Below are positions 18,249 to 27,327 of a DNA stretch of 64,000 nt, one piece after another. Positions within the stretch are counted from its first letter, which is position 1, and the number at the start of each line of letters is the position of its first letter. Source of the stretch: Paenibacillus sp. LS1. Its GTDB lineage: Bacteria > Bacillota > Bacilli > Paenibacillales > Paenibacillaceae. Made by a program: the position numbers and the translations under genes. The DNA lies in the NCBI RefSeq assembly GCF_026013365.1, contig NZ_JAPDOE010000008.1, forward strand, positions 62,001 to 126,000, in the 5' to 3' direction. The notes below the pieces were generated by a model, which was given only the letters and a program-made list of their open reading frames with translations, searched no databases and was not told the DNA's origin.

Positions 18249-18580
18249 GGTCCGAAATTCCTCCTCTGATTGATTCATTGTTCCACTATGTAATTACCCT
18301 GCTGTTCCGCGGCCAATCGATATCGAAGAGCCGTCTTGATTGATTATACTAAAAACTTCCTTGTATTGGAAAAGAACACGATCCATCTCGGGAAGTAAAC
18401 GCCGTGATTATCCTTTTTCTTCAACCAGAGGTTTGGTTTTGACGCTTGTGGGTGATAAGATGAAGTATACGATATATGGAAGTCAAGACTTTGCTATGGA
18501 GAGTTTACATAAGAAAAGAAGAAGTGCGGAATCGGGTACAGGCCGGGCCGTACGATTAACGATAAAGGAGCAAGAATACA
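18249..18580. other. Divergent intergenic region
   Basis: About 330 bp between the aldo/keto reductase and DUF445 genes. It must contain both promoters, but none is clear. The open frame 18340-18588 has no ribosome site and runs into the DUF445 start, so it is not taken as a gene. Confidence 0.4.
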
Positions 18581-19837
18581 ATGGCTAAACCTAAACAAAC
18601 CAAAAAAGCAGCAGCCTGGTCTCTCGTGGTGATGGGAGCAGGATTTGCTGCATCCTTGCCTTTCCAAGGCGTTCCCGTGGGCAAGTTGCTGGTAGGATCA
18701 TTTGAAGCGGGACTCGTGGGTGGACTGGCGGACTGGTTCGCAGTTACGGCGCTATTCCGTCACCCGCTGGGTATCCCAATTCCGCATACGGCTTTATTGC
18801 CAAAAAATCGGAATAAAATGACCGAAGGTCTGGTCTCCGCAGTAGAGAATAACCTACTCAACAAAGACAGCATCACCGAGAAAATTGCAGATTTCAAAGC
18901 AGCAGAGACGGTGCTCGATACATTGACGCGTGAGCTTCACAATGACGGGATCAAGACGATGATTGATACGCTCTGCAAACGAATTCTGGCGGGTCTGCCG
19001 TTAGAGCAGATTGCTCCCCTTGTAGCGCGTGAGATCAAGTCACAGGCGGGTGCCTTTGATCTGGCGCCGATTCTGGAACGGGCTGCTCACCAGATGACGG
19101 AGCGGGGTTATGACGCCAAAGCGTTGGACTACGGACTGAAGCAAGCCGAAGAGTGGCTCGTTAAGCCCGAGACGATCATGTTTTTGGGTGAAAGCGGCAT
19201 GAAAGCCATCAGCGGTATTCAGATGAACGGGTTAATGCAGTTTGCGATGAATGCATTCCTTGGTTATATGAACGAGGAGCGCCTGGGTGGCATTTTACAA
19301 GGATATCTCTTCGATCGGGTAGAGGATATGAAACGTGAAGGCAGCGCGCTAAGGTACAAGGTGCTTGATATGGTACGTACCCAGACGGTACGTTTGGCAA
19401 TGAGCGAGGCTATGCAAGATGGAATCAATAGCTGGAAGAACAATATGCTGGAGGGCTGGAACGCAGAGGAGACGGTGCTGAACAAACTCACCGAACTGAG
19501 AGACAAGGCGCTCGCCGCGATGGAAGATGGACAGTATGTAGATACGTATGCACTGCCTGCCATTGAGCGGGTACTGGTTGATCTGCGGGCAGATCACGAT
19601 TTGATGACAGGTATGAATGCCAAGATTGTGGATGGCGTTACTACACTGCTGGAGAAAAACCATTCCAAAATCGGTAAACTGGTGCGCGAAAATGTGGACA
19701 AAATGGATAATGCCACTTTGGTTTCGATGATTGAAGATAAGGTTGGACAGGATCTGCAATGGATTCGGATCAACGGAGCCGTTACCGGATTTGTTATCGG
19801 GATTGCGCTGACTGCGCTACAGATGGCATTGGCATAA
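18581..19837 (+). CDS. DUF445 (YjiN-like) membrane-associated protein
   Basis: 418 residues, with AAAGGAGCAAG upstream of the ATG. The protein begins with a hydrophobic hairpin containing the family-typical GGLADWFAVTALFRHPLGIP, continues with a long helical body (EKIADFKAAETVLDTLTREL), and ends with a transmembrane helix (GAVTGFVIGIALTALQMALA). DUF445 proteins are inner-membrane proteins of unknown biochemical function that occur in many bacteria. The length is normal and the gene stands alone, with its own terminator. Confidence 0.88.
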   Translation: MAKPKQTKKAAAWSLVVMGAGFAASLPFQGVPVGKLLVGSFEAGLVGGLADWFAVTALFRHPLGIPIPHTALLPKNRNKMTEGLVSAVENNLLNKDSITEKIADFKAAETVLDTLTRELHNDGIKTMIDTLCKRILAGLPLEQIAPLVAREIKSQAGAFDLAPILERAAHQMTERGYDAKALDYGLKQAEEWLVKPETIMFLGESGMKAISGIQMNGLMQFAMNAFLGYMNEERLGGILQGYLFDRVEDMKREGSALRYKVLDMVRTQTVRLAMSEAMQDGINSWKNNMLEGWNAEETVLNKLTELRDKALAAMEDGQYVDTYALPAIERVLVDLRADHDLMTGMNAKIVDGVTTLLEKNHSKIGKLVRENVDKMDNATLVSMIEDKVGQDLQWIRINGAVTGFVIGIALTALQMALA

Positions 19838-19853
19838 TAGTTCAACATGGCAT

Positions 19854-19889
19854 AAAAAGGGCCGCTCTATCGAAGAGCAGGCTCTTTTT
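19854..19889 (+). terminator. Terminator after DUF445 gene
   Basis: AAAAAGGGCCGCTCT pairs with AGAGCAGGCTCTTTTT with one bulge, ending in a T-tract. The remaining ~250 bp to the next gene show nothing recognisable beyond a short CACGCG-rich patch. Confidence 0.65.
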
Positions 19890-20142
19890 GTCGTGAATCG
19901 GAAAAAGCACAATACTCTATAGAATTATGATGCAAAATTCAGGAAATCGGGTAATATACACGCGAACACGCGTATGAATCATTTAGGAAGAAAGATACAT
20001 AAAAACGATGCTCTCAGCCGATGTGGCGATGTTGATTTTGTACTATGATTCAGGTAACACAAGGTAAAGGCATGAATGAGTGAATATTCCTGATTCTATG
20101 GGTACACATATACATTGAAATCATAAGAAGAAGGTGATGGGT

Positions 20143-20502
20143 ATGGGGCCAATACAAAAAAGGGTATGTGTATTCTTCTTAATTACGCTAGCTATCTTTA
20201 TTTTGGGAGGTTGTCAGAACATGAAGGAAAGCGAGAAACAGGCACTTTTTCAGGAAGCAGAAACAAAAGCAGTAAACTATTTCAAAGACAAGTATGAGCT
20301 GAATGTTGTTATTACCAGCAAGGAGTTACTGCCCGAAATGGCACTTGATTCTATTGCAATGGAAGGGCACGTGGTCGAGCAAGAAGAACAAGAGTTTACC
20401 ATTTCATATGACTATACCGATAAGAAAATCAAAAATTTTGGTATGAGCCCTGCAATCAAAGCAGCCATTATTGCGAAGGGCTATGATCCTTTTGCCAAGT
20501 AG
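20143..20502 (+). CDS. Small lipoprotein, candidate immunity protein of a T7-type lipase
   Basis: 119 residues from ATG 20143 (AAGAAGGTG upstream; ATG 20137 and GTG 20134 are also possible). The lipoprotein signal is clear: basic start, hydrophobic FFLITLAIFI and lipobox LGGC. The mature part is about 95 residues, a single helix then beta strands (KAVNYFKDKYELNVVITSKE; FTISYDYTDKKIKNFGMSP), suggestive of a cystatin-like fold seen in small Bacillus lipoproteins. It lies 31 bp upstream of the lipase gene. In the Staphylococcus aureus TslA system the toxin is neutralised by a surface lipoprotein (TilA), so an immunity role is a reasonable inference here. No sequence proof is available. Confidence 0.75.
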   Translation: MGPIQKRVCVFFLITLAIFILGGCQNMKESEKQALFQEAETKAVNYFKDKYELNVVITSKELLPEMALDSIAMEGHVVEQEEQEFTISYDYTDKKIKNFGMSPAIKAAIIAKGYDPFAK

Positions 20503-20533
20503 ATTGTATTGATTCTTTGGAGGTGAACATAAC

Positions 20534-21823
20534 ATGAGCGATACACCACGAATTGATGATGAAACATACCGACTGATGTCGGAACTGGCTTACGAAAATG
20601 CTAAAGCAGGCACCGAATATGCGAATCTACCAGGATGGCAAGTGCTTGAGGATACGCATGGCAATGGTTATTCCGGGTTTGATGCTGTAACTTTTTACAA
20701 TCCGGAAACGGATCAGGCGGTCATTTCTTACCGGGGAACGGAGGGAAGTGCCGGATGGGATCGTAAAGGGCTTGATTTTCTGGCGGATGGTCAGATTGCG
20801 ATCCCGGAACTGGGCAGAAAAATTGAACAGTCTACCGATTTCACACCGGATTGGTTATCAGGTGGCATTCAAAAGGTAAAAGACGTCACCGGATTGACCC
20901 ATTTGGATAATGCAGTGGGTGAGCTTGATCGACAGCTTGATAAAAAGTTGAATCCTTTTCCGAATCAAATGTATGAAGCAGAAGACTACGCAAAGGATAT
21001 GCAGAACAAATACAAGAATTTGGACTTCTCCTTGACCGGTCATTCGCTAGGCGGCGGAAATGCCCAGTATGCAGCAGCGCATACGGGAATGACAGCAGTA
21101 ACCTTCAGTGCGCCATCTGTCATATCCAGCTTGACTCCATCACTGAAACGTAAGGCAGAAGAGGGCGGATTCGATAGTCAGATCACAAATTTCGGTCACC
21201 CGGGTGACTTTGTTGCCAGTGGATTCTTTGGTGGCTATGATCGCCATGTTGGTTCCATGTATTACATCAACTCCAATTATGAAGACATGAACGGCAGCAT
21301 GAGCATGTTGGATAAGATCAATAACACCTTTGGTGGTAAGGAGTACCACGACCTGAAGCAGTATCAGTTTGAGAATGGTTATATTTCCAATGATCTGTAC
21401 GACCCTATCACTGGTGAAAAAATCAATAAAACGCCTCGTGAGCCTTCCAATATCATGACGGAGCTTGCAGATATTATGCGTAGTTTTGGAGTGCAGACCA
21501 ATAAGATGGTTGCAGGTGTGGGTGCCGTGGGAGGAGTTTCCGGTCTGATTCAGGTAACGCCGGAAGAACTGAAGAGTGTCGCATCCCGGTGGAAGCAAAA
21601 TGCACAGCAATGTAATGCGGAGCTGAATCAGGTCCGAAGCCGAATGGCTCAATACCTGCATACGAGCCGCAGTCGCAGACTGGAGCCAATTGTCACCCAA
21701 TTGGACGCGTCCATTCATGAGCTTGGCACATGGCATATGAAACACACCAGCCAGTTCCTGAACTTTATCGATGAGAAGGCGGATGCCTTCCGGCAGGCGG
21801 ACGAAAGTCCGGTTCATTTTTAA
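20534..21823 (+). CDS. Lipase with C-terminal WXG100-like domain, candidate type VII secreted toxin
   Basis: 429 residues, with GGAGG upstream. Residues 1-250 are an alpha/beta-hydrolase of the lipase class 3 kind: AVISYRGTEGSAGWDRKGLD, nucleophile elbow LTGHSLGG with Ser171, Asp225 in GHPGDFV, and a candidate His238 in YDRHVGS. No signal peptide is present. Residues 338-425 form a two-helix module beginning IQVTPEELKSVASRWKQNAQ, which is how WXG100 proteins begin; the second helix is HELGTWHMKHTSQFLNFIDE. This is the reverse of the usual LXG layout (targeting domain first). It matches the toxin-first order known for S. aureus TslA, a type VII secreted lipase. The small WXG partner follows 53 bp downstream and a lipoprotein precedes it. 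Confidence 0.82.
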   Translation: MSDTPRIDDETYRLMSELAYENAKAGTEYANLPGWQVLEDTHGNGYSGFDAVTFYNPETDQAVISYRGTEGSAGWDRKGLDFLADGQIAIPELGRKIEQSTDFTPDWLSGGIQKVKDVTGLTHLDNAVGELDRQLDKKLNPFPNQMYEAEDYAKDMQNKYKNLDFSLTGHSLGGGNAQYAAAHTGMTAVTFSAPSVISSLTPSLKRKAEEGGFDSQITNFGHPGDFVASGFFGGYDRHVGSMYYINSNYEDMNGSMSMLDKINNTFGGKEYHDLKQYQFENGYISNDLYDPITGEKINKTPREPSNIMTELADIMRSFGVQTNKMVAGVGAVGGVSGLIQVTPEELKSVASRWKQNAQQCNAELNQVRSRMAQYLHTSRSRRLEPIVTQLDASIHELGTWHMKHTSQFLNFIDEKADAFRQADESPVHF

Positions 21824-21876
21824 TTAGGATTCCTAGGTTAGCGTTGATATCACGTACATAGGGGGAGGGAACACGA

Positions 21877-22149
21877 GTGGGTGGACAATTGCTGGTGGAA
21901 TTGAATGATCTTCGGATTGCGGAAAAAGAACTGACACAGCTGCTTGCCCGTCTGCAAGCCGATGAGCAGGAAGCGAGGGCGCTATACAGTCGCCTAAACG
22001 ATTGGAAAGGGCAGTCTGCAGATCATACAAGGCAGCAGATTGAAGAGTTTTTTGCGGGCCTGTCCAGACGCATTCAATCCATTGAACAGCAGAAGAAAAG
22101 CTTGCTGCAATACATTGAGATTATGATCCAGACGGATCAGCAACGCTAA
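21877..22149 (+). CDS. Small WXG100-like partner protein
   Basis: 90 residues from GTG 21877, with GGGGGAGGGA six bases upstream. The sequence is a helical hairpin with the W-x-G turn at residues 43-45 (LNDWKGQSADHTRQQIEEFF) and otherwise charged heptad-like helices. This is the size and motif of EsxA-type or Lap-type partners that pair with a substrate's helical domain for export by the type VII (Ess/Yuk) secretion system. It follows the lipase in the same operon and ends at a strong terminator. No EssC/YukBA core genes are in the window. Confidence 0.8.
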   Translation: MGGQLLVELNDLRIAEKELTQLLARLQADEQEARALYSRLNDWKGQSADHTRQQIEEFFAGLSRRIQSIEQQKKSLLQYIEIMIQTDQQR

Positions 22150-22285
22150 AGAGTGGTAAGGCTGATGTCATATTGCGGATGGCAATCAGCGTTAAGATGA
22201 GTGTGACAGTGGAGAGGCATGATTGAGTGCGTAACCCATGGAGTGAAATGAACATGGGTAGCCAAACAAAGAATTGCACATAGCC

Positions 22286-22339
22286 AAAAAAAGCCTATAG
22301 CACAACGGGTTGGATCCCGTATGCCATAGGCTTTTTTTT
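22286..22339. terminator. Bidirectional terminator
   Basis: AAAAAAAGCCTATAG...CATAGGCTTTTTTTT with inner ACGGG/CCCGT lies between the convergent WXG partner (+) and YcnI (-) genes. Confidence 0.85.
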
Positions 22340-22384
22340 GTTATCTGAATTTGTCTCAAGTTATCGTGAACTTAACGTTAGTTC

Positions 22385-23161
22385 TTAACGTTTTTTGCGA
22401 CGTGTAGCCAACGCGATCCCCAAGAAGGACAAGATCAGGGCCAAAATGGATACGATCAATGTTGCTTGTTGAAGCTTCAGCGTACCCGGGTCTGTATCCG
22501 TGTTGTTCGGCTCACCTGTAACGGTGTCATTGAGTGCATCGCCGAGTGTGGTGTCATCGTTTGCTTTGCTATCGTCGGTAGCTGCATTATCCCCAGCGGC
22601 TCCTTCTGTACCTGCACTATCATGTCCATCGTTGGCATGACCTCCACCTGCCGCAGCATTACCAGCAGCAGCTGGATCTTCGCTAATCGTTGTAATACTG
22701 TGCGGGTTGGCGTCACTTGGTTGGCCTGTCCATTCTACGATGCTGCCGTCGCTGTAGTATTGGAACGCATCCCAAGCCACTTCAGCTTCAGCCGTTGGGT
22801 TCTGTGCAACGAAGTTGAACTGCTGGAATTGTCCTGCCAGAATTCCTTCGTTATCGCCGTCAATTTCCCACGTAATCGATGTTACTTCATTGGAATCGTT
22901 CTTCTCGGTGGTGATTTTCCAGCCTGCCAGTGGTTGGTATTGCTTGAATGCAACACCTTCTGGAACTTTCATGGTGATTTTGGTCGTAGGCAGTTCCTTC
23001 TCGGATGGAATCTTAATGGTGTACGTCTGCCATGCGCTTGTCTGTGCAACGGATGGGCTAACGGTAACGTGAGCGCTCGCGAATCCGGCGAATAACATGA
23101 ATGCTGCGGTACCTGTTGCGATAGTGGATGTTAGTTTGGAAATCCATGATGTTTTCTTCAA
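22385..23161 (-). CDS. ycnI: YcnI-like copper-binding surface protein (DUF1775)
   Basis: 258 residues. The Sec signal ends FAGFASA, so the mature protein starts HVTVSPSVAQTSAW. The first His is the copper-binding residue typical of YcnI. The DUF1775 domain (EGVAFKQYQPLAGWKITTEK; AWDAFQYYSDGSIVEWTGQP) is followed by an acidic Ala/Gly/Asp linker and a C-terminal membrane anchor (LIVSILALILSFLGIALATR) with a basic end. It is thought to handle Cu(II) at the cell surface together with the CopC-CopD protein encoded just upstream on the same strand. Confidence 0.9.
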   Translation of the reverse strand: MKKTSWISKLTSTIATGTAAFMLFAGFASAHVTVSPSVAQTSAWQTYTIKIPSEKELPTTKITMKVPEGVAFKQYQPLAGWKITTEKNDSNEVTSITWEIDGDNEGILAGQFQQFNFVAQNPTAEAEVAWDAFQYYSDGSIVEWTGQPSDANPHSITTISEDPAAAGNAAAGGGHANDGHDSAGTEGAAGDNAATDDSKANDDTTLGDALNDTVTGEPNNTDTDPGTLKLQQATLIVSILALILSFLGIALATRRKKR

Positions 23162-23248
23162 AATAAATAACCCCTCTCAGTTCTTATCATATATGATGCG
23201 GCCCATTTTCTTAAATGAGTGTCTACGTTCTGCAAAGGCGCCGTTTCG

Positions 23249-23560
23249 GTTACGAATGGTCTTTCGATCACCGTTATTCCCGGATCTTTTAGGCAACTAT
23301 ATAAATTTAACTAAATACGGTTTACACATACACTCCGATGACAGAATAACCTTCCAATCGCTGTTATCCCCAGATTTTTTGATTCCCTTTTCTCAAAGGG
23401 GAAAATCTGGTGATAAAGGCGAACGCTTCGCTTTTTCAGGTTTTTTCTGTCCTCTCCGTTTTAGTGTAAAAAATAGTTCAATTTATATAGTAATAAGTTG
23501 AAATCCGGGAATAAAGGCGATTGCTTCTCCAGAATCAATTTCGTTCCCTTCACTACATTT
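23249..23560. repeat. Outer copy of the inverted-repeat element, interrupted by another copy
   Basis: Left arm: TTCGATCACCGTTATTCCCGG with TTATTCCCGGAT at 23274-23285. Right arm: ATCCGGGAATAA at 23503-23514, followed by AGGCGATTGCTTC. The two arms are a perfect 12-base inverted repeat and resemble the GATCGCTGTTATCCCC and GGGATAG...AGGCGAACGCTTC parts of the other copies. A complete second copy (23320-23470) sits between them, which looks like nesting. Confidence 0.55.
23320..23470. repeat. Intergenic inverted-repeat element, copy 1
   Basis: Starts TTTACACATACACTCCGATG and ends (reverse complement) in TTTTACACTAAAACGGAGAG. An internal hairpin is CCAGATTTT...AAAATCTGG, followed by GGCGAACGCTTCGC. 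It shares long identical stretches with the elements at 29525 and 50700. It sits between two minus-strand genes. Confidence 0.7.
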
Positions 23561-23619
23561 GCAGTTTGTAGAAACACTAATTTTAGATTGGGTCACTTTT
23601 CAATCTGAACGTTGTGTAA

Positions 23620-25335
23620 CTACGGCTTGGCGGTGTCGATCTCAAATTCGGCATCTAGTGCATCCAACGTTTTGGTCAGAAGATGTACCTTGATATTCCA
23701 ACGTCCAGGCATGGAGATGTAATCTTCAGCCTTGTACACGCCGGTGTCATTTTTCGGAATGGTGATCTCATAGATCCCCATATCCATGTCCAGATGTGTG
23801 AGTGACAGGGTGATCTGTTCCAGATCTTTGACGATACTGCCATCTGCACTTTTGACGTCCACTTCAAATTGGTTCTCTCCCGTTACATTGGGACTCACCT
23901 GAAGTGTGATCGCTGAGCCATCTTCTGTAGTCTTCGTCTCCTGATACGGTCCGATTGCTGCTGGTTGCCCTGGAGACAGGTGGGTCAACACGGCAGCCAA
24001 AGCGAGAATTACAGCGCCGGTGGCAAGTTCGGCTTTCAGGCTACCGGATAATCTGATTCCCATTGCAGCTCTTGCCAGTCTGGCATGACGCCATGCGAAG
24101 ACAAGCATCACAATTAGCAGGACAATCTTGCCGATCAGGACAAGACCATAGGCTGTAGTGAACAAGGAGGTCAGCAAGGGTGCAGGCAGAATAATGAGAC
24201 TGCTGTATATTCCTGTAGCGACCAGAGCGGCTACGGCGCCAATCCCCCAGGCGGTAAACCTGCGAATGGCAACCCAGTATACTTCTCCTCGAACCTTCGA
24301 TGGCAGCTTATCCGCCAGTGGAGGCAGACATATCGCCATGGCCGTCAATGCGCCAATCCAGAAAGCGGCACCGATCAGATGCACGAAATCCATGGTAATG
24401 GCGAGTCCGCGTTGATCGGCAGCAGCCGGGTGTCCTGTCATGGCATGTGTGAACAACCAGCCGAGCACGAGCACAAGTGAGCCATAGGAGGACCAGATGC
24501 GCACACGGATGGAGCGATCCCGATCATATCCAGATAGAATGGTGACTGCCAGCAGCATCACGACCAGCATCTGTACCATCCAGATCTGGCCAAAGGATGT
24601 CAGCTTGAGCGCACTTCCGATCAGTCCCCAACTCAGCTCACCCAGCGCCACGCCAGATTCGTATAACGTGTTCAGTGGCAGGCTGACCAGAGCGGCAAAA
24701 GAAGCGGCAGCATAGCTGATCCACAACAGTCTGTAGCTCCCCGGAACGTCCATAGGTTCTCTTGTCATGGAAGTCGGAGCGATCCGTAGCAACATGAACG
24801 CGAGTGTACCCAGAATGACAGAAAGTCCGAGATACTGAATCCAGTCGGTTAGGGATACGATCCATTTCAGCGGTCCACCTGTTGAACCGGAACCGGATGT
24901 AAGATCACTCAGCCCGGCAGGCGATCCAGAAGGTTCACCGATATGGAAAACATACACTCCCTGAATCGGATGCCCATCGGCAGATACAGCCTTCCAGTTG
25001 ACGGCATATGTTCCGTTGCCAAGTCCGGTCTGCAGGCCAGTCTCCAGAATATGAGGGCGCTCCGCATCAATCTGCACCTTTCCATCGTCTGCCTGAGTGC
25101 CGTCAGGTCCGGTAATTTTGATATCATAAAAGGCTGTCTGCAAGGATTCGTTGAACTCCAGCGTCAGCCGCTCCGGAGCAGTTACGAGTATCTCGTTCTC
25201 TCCAGGCGAAGCCTTAACAATATAAGCATGGGCAGATGCCCACTGTGGCATAACAAGGCAGCACACGAGCATCAGGCAGGTGACTAATGCCCAGTGCCGT
25301 TTGCCCCATTTCAGGGTAAAGCTTGTAAAAATCAA
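23620..25335 (-). CDS. ycnJ: CopC-CopD-YtkA fusion, copper import/resistance protein
   Basis: 571 residues. TTG start at 25335 after GAGGGTGATG. The signal peptide ends QWASA, leaving HAYIVKASPG with an N-terminal copper-ligand His. Residues 36-130 are the CopC domain (LTLEFNESLQTAFYDIKITG; NWKAVSADGHPIQGVYVFHI). About eight transmembrane segments form the CopD domain at 160-450 (MDFVHLIGAAFWIGALTAMA). The last ~100 residues form a YtkA/FixH-like beta domain (ITIPKNDTGVYKAEDYISMP). Bacillus YcnJ has the same three parts and takes up copper under limitation. A histidine kinase/response regulator pair lies immediately upstream. Confidence 0.9.
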   Translation of the reverse strand: MIFTSFTLKWGKRHWALVTCLMLVCCLVMPQWASAHAYIVKASPGENEILVTAPERLTLEFNESLQTAFYDIKITGPDGTQADDGKVQIDAERPHILETGLQTGLGNGTYAVNWKAVSADGHPIQGVYVFHIGEPSGSPAGLSDLTSGSGSTGGPLKWIVSLTDWIQYLGLSVILGTLAFMLLRIAPTSMTREPMDVPGSYRLLWISYAAASFAALVSLPLNTLYESGVALGELSWGLIGSALKLTSFGQIWMVQMLVVMLLAVTILSGYDRDRSIRVRIWSSYGSLVLVLGWLFTHAMTGHPAAADQRGLAITMDFVHLIGAAFWIGALTAMAICLPPLADKLPSKVRGEVYWVAIRRFTAWGIGAVAALVATGIYSSLIILPAPLLTSLFTTAYGLVLIGKIVLLIVMLVFAWRHARLARAAMGIRLSGSLKAELATGAVILALAAVLTHLSPGQPAAIGPYQETKTTEDGSAITLQVSPNVTGENQFEVDVKSADGSIVKDLEQITLSLTHLDMDMGIYEITIPKNDTGVYKAEDYISMPGRWNIKVHLLTKTLDALDAEFEIDTAKP

Positions 25336-25533
25336 AAAATCATCACCCTCAGGTTATAGATTTATAGTCACTCATGGCGTTTGGAACACAATCTAACCCA
25401 TTATAACTTTGTCCAAAATGACTGCGTATGACTACATTGGGCTATAAAAAAACGATTTGGTCTGCATAATTGTGACAAAAGCATGAATGCTATGACATTC
25501 CGCACCTATGCATTCCATTTCGAAGCAGCGAGT

Positions 25534-26190
25534 TTATTTGCGAAGCTTGCGCCCTGCCAGCCCGCTCTCTAGTGCATAGCGGGTAAGTTGTACCCGATTT
25601 TCAAGCTGCAACTTCTGCAAAATGTTTTTCAAATGATTCTTCACCGTCTGGTCGGAAATGCCGAGCTGATCGGCGATCTCCCGATTGGTATATCCTGCGG
25701 ATACCCATTGCAATATCTCAAGCTCCCGTGCCGTGAGCGGGTTGTCTTGCACATCTTCACTGCGTGGCGCGGGAAACTCCTGCAAAATCCGGTAGGCCAG
25801 TTCCTTGCTGAGTGGTACATCGTCACTGACGATGGCGCGCAGGTACTCCAGCCAGGTGGAAGGCGTTAGATTTTTCAGCAAATAGCCTTGAGCACCTTGT
25901 TTCAGTGCTTCGAACAGAAAGGTCACATCATCCGATACCGTGACCATCACGATAATAACATAGGGGAATCGCAGTTTGATCTGACGGGTAGCTTCCAGCC
26001 CATCCATGTCAGGCATCTGCACGTCCATCAGGATCAGGTCAGGCATCCATTGTCCGGTTAACTCCAACGCTTCCTGTCCATTCGAAGCTGTACCAATCAC
26101 TTCAAACAGGCTATCCTCGGATAAAATGCTACAAATCGCTTCACGCGCATGCGCATGATCGTCAACAACCAATACACGTACATGTTCCAT
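25534..26190 (-). CDS. NarL/LuxR-family response regulator
   Basis: 218 residues. The ATG at 26190 has AAAGGAG ten bases upstream; a TTG at 26211 overlaps the kinase gene. The receiver domain has the acidic pocket (LVVDDH), phosphoacceptor Asp56 (LILMDVQMPDMDG) and KQGAQGYLLKNL. The C-terminal LuxR HTH reads LTAREIEILQ-like PLTARELEILQWVSAGYTNR then QLGISDQTVKNHLKNILQKL. It is expressed with the kinase, one base away. The target is unknown, but the downstream copper genes on the same strand are candidates. Confidence 0.92.
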   Translation of the reverse strand: MEHVRVLVVDDHAHAREAICSILSEDSLFEVIGTASNGQEALELTGQWMPDLILMDVQMPDMDGLEATRQIKLRFPYVIIVMVTVSDDVTFLFEALKQGAQGYLLKNLTPSTWLEYLRAIVSDDVPLSKELAYRILQEFPAPRSEDVQDNPLTARELEILQWVSAGYTNREIADQLGISDQTVKNHLKNILQKLQLENRVQLTRYALESGLAGRKLRK

Positions 26191-26191
26191 G

Positions 26192-27022
26192 TTAGGCATG
26201 CTCCTTTCCAATCGTCATTCGTGTATGCCCCGGTCTTGAATCGAGGGTAAAAGACCAACCCATCTCGGCAGCACGCTCTTTCGTAATTCGCAGTCCGTAC
26301 CGATCCTTCAGATGAAGAGGATCTCCACTTAGTCCATTCCCATTATCCTGAATATAAATGAACCAGGCAATCGGGTTACCCTCCGCATGAATCTGTACGC
26401 GGGTAGCCTGCGCATGTTTGCGTACATTTAGTAAACCCTCCCGGATACAGGCCAGCAGTTCCACTTGCTCCTTGGCAGTGAACGTTACACCGCTTAGATC
26501 CCAGTGAATCTGTGCGCCAGGTACTGTCTCCTTGACGAGCACTTCAACCTGCGCATGCAGTGAGATAATCTCGGGTGCCGCCGTAGAGGAGGGAACATAA
26601 CGCAACTGGGCAATGGCTTGCCTCACATATGTATTGACTTCATGCACCGTTTTTTGAATCTCCTGGATCTCATGCTCATGTCCGCTTCCGGCCAGACTGC
26701 GGCCCGCTTTATCCGTCTTTACCGATAGCAGGAAAAGGGATTGGGATATGCCGTCGTGAAGCTCTCTGGCCAATTGATCGCGGGCTTCCAGTGCGGCTTT
26801 GGCAGCACGTTCTTGCTCCAGAGCAGCCCTGGCACCTTCAAGCATGCGGAACAATCTGCTGAGCAGAGTCACGCTGACGAGGTAAACGATGACGGGCGTT
26901 AGCCAGTTTCCGGCATCCATCGAAAGATACGGCATCAGGAACTGATGGCGAATATATTCCCAGATGCCTACTGTGAATGTGGGGATCAGCAGAATCATCC
27001 ATTTGATTTGTTTATAGGACAT
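26192..27022 (-). CDS. Sensor histidine kinase (HisKA_3 type)
   Basis: 276 residues. Two N-terminal membrane segments (KWMILLIPTFTVGIWEYI and WLTPVIVYLVSVTLLSRLF) flank a very short external loop, so it probably senses within or at the membrane. The dimerisation/phosphoacceptor motif ARELHDGISQSLFLLSVKTD carries His89. The ATPase domain has the N-box area REGLLNVRKHAQATRVQIHA and G-box IQDNGNGLSGDP. It is paired with the response regulator at 25534. Confidence 0.92.
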   Translation of the reverse strand: MSYKQIKWMILLIPTFTVGIWEYIRHQFLMPYLSMDAGNWLTPVIVYLVSVTLLSRLFRMLEGARAALEQERAAKAALEARDQLARELHDGISQSLFLLSVKTDKAGRSLAGSGHEHEIQEIQKTVHEVNTYVRQAIAQLRYVPSSTAAPEIISLHAQVEVLVKETVPGAQIHWDLSGVTFTAKEQVELLACIREGLLNVRKHAQATRVQIHAEGNPIAWFIYIQDNGNGLSGDPLHLKDRYGLRITKERAAEMGWSFTLDSRPGHTRMTIGKEHA

Positions 27023-27327
27023 GAATGCAGAACTCCTTTGATCTAGGATTAGCTGAATAACGTACTTTAATTATGCAGTGATGGGACCATTATAACGCAA
27101 GCTTGTCCAAGACCCTAGTCTATGTCTTTGGAGAAACCTGGGGAGGATCAGGGAGTATTTAGAAGGATATCTAAGAACGACAAGGGGTGAAATGTTGTCA
27201 CGCTAGGTGAGGGTTGGTGTATCCAGCTGAGGAAGGCTGAGTCCGTTTTCCCTATGGGAGAAGGTCCTCTATACTTAATATAGAACGTGAATTCATTACA
27301 AAACATGTTAAGGAGTGACGCAACAAC

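Noticed and set aside
18340..18588. 82-codon open frame before the DUF445 gene
   Set aside because: No ribosome site, atypical composition, and it overlaps the DUF445 start and its ribosome site.
21140..21817. 225-codon minus-strand frame antisense to the lipase gene
   Set aside because: A shadow of the lipase reading frame; composition and lack of a ribosome site argue against a gene.
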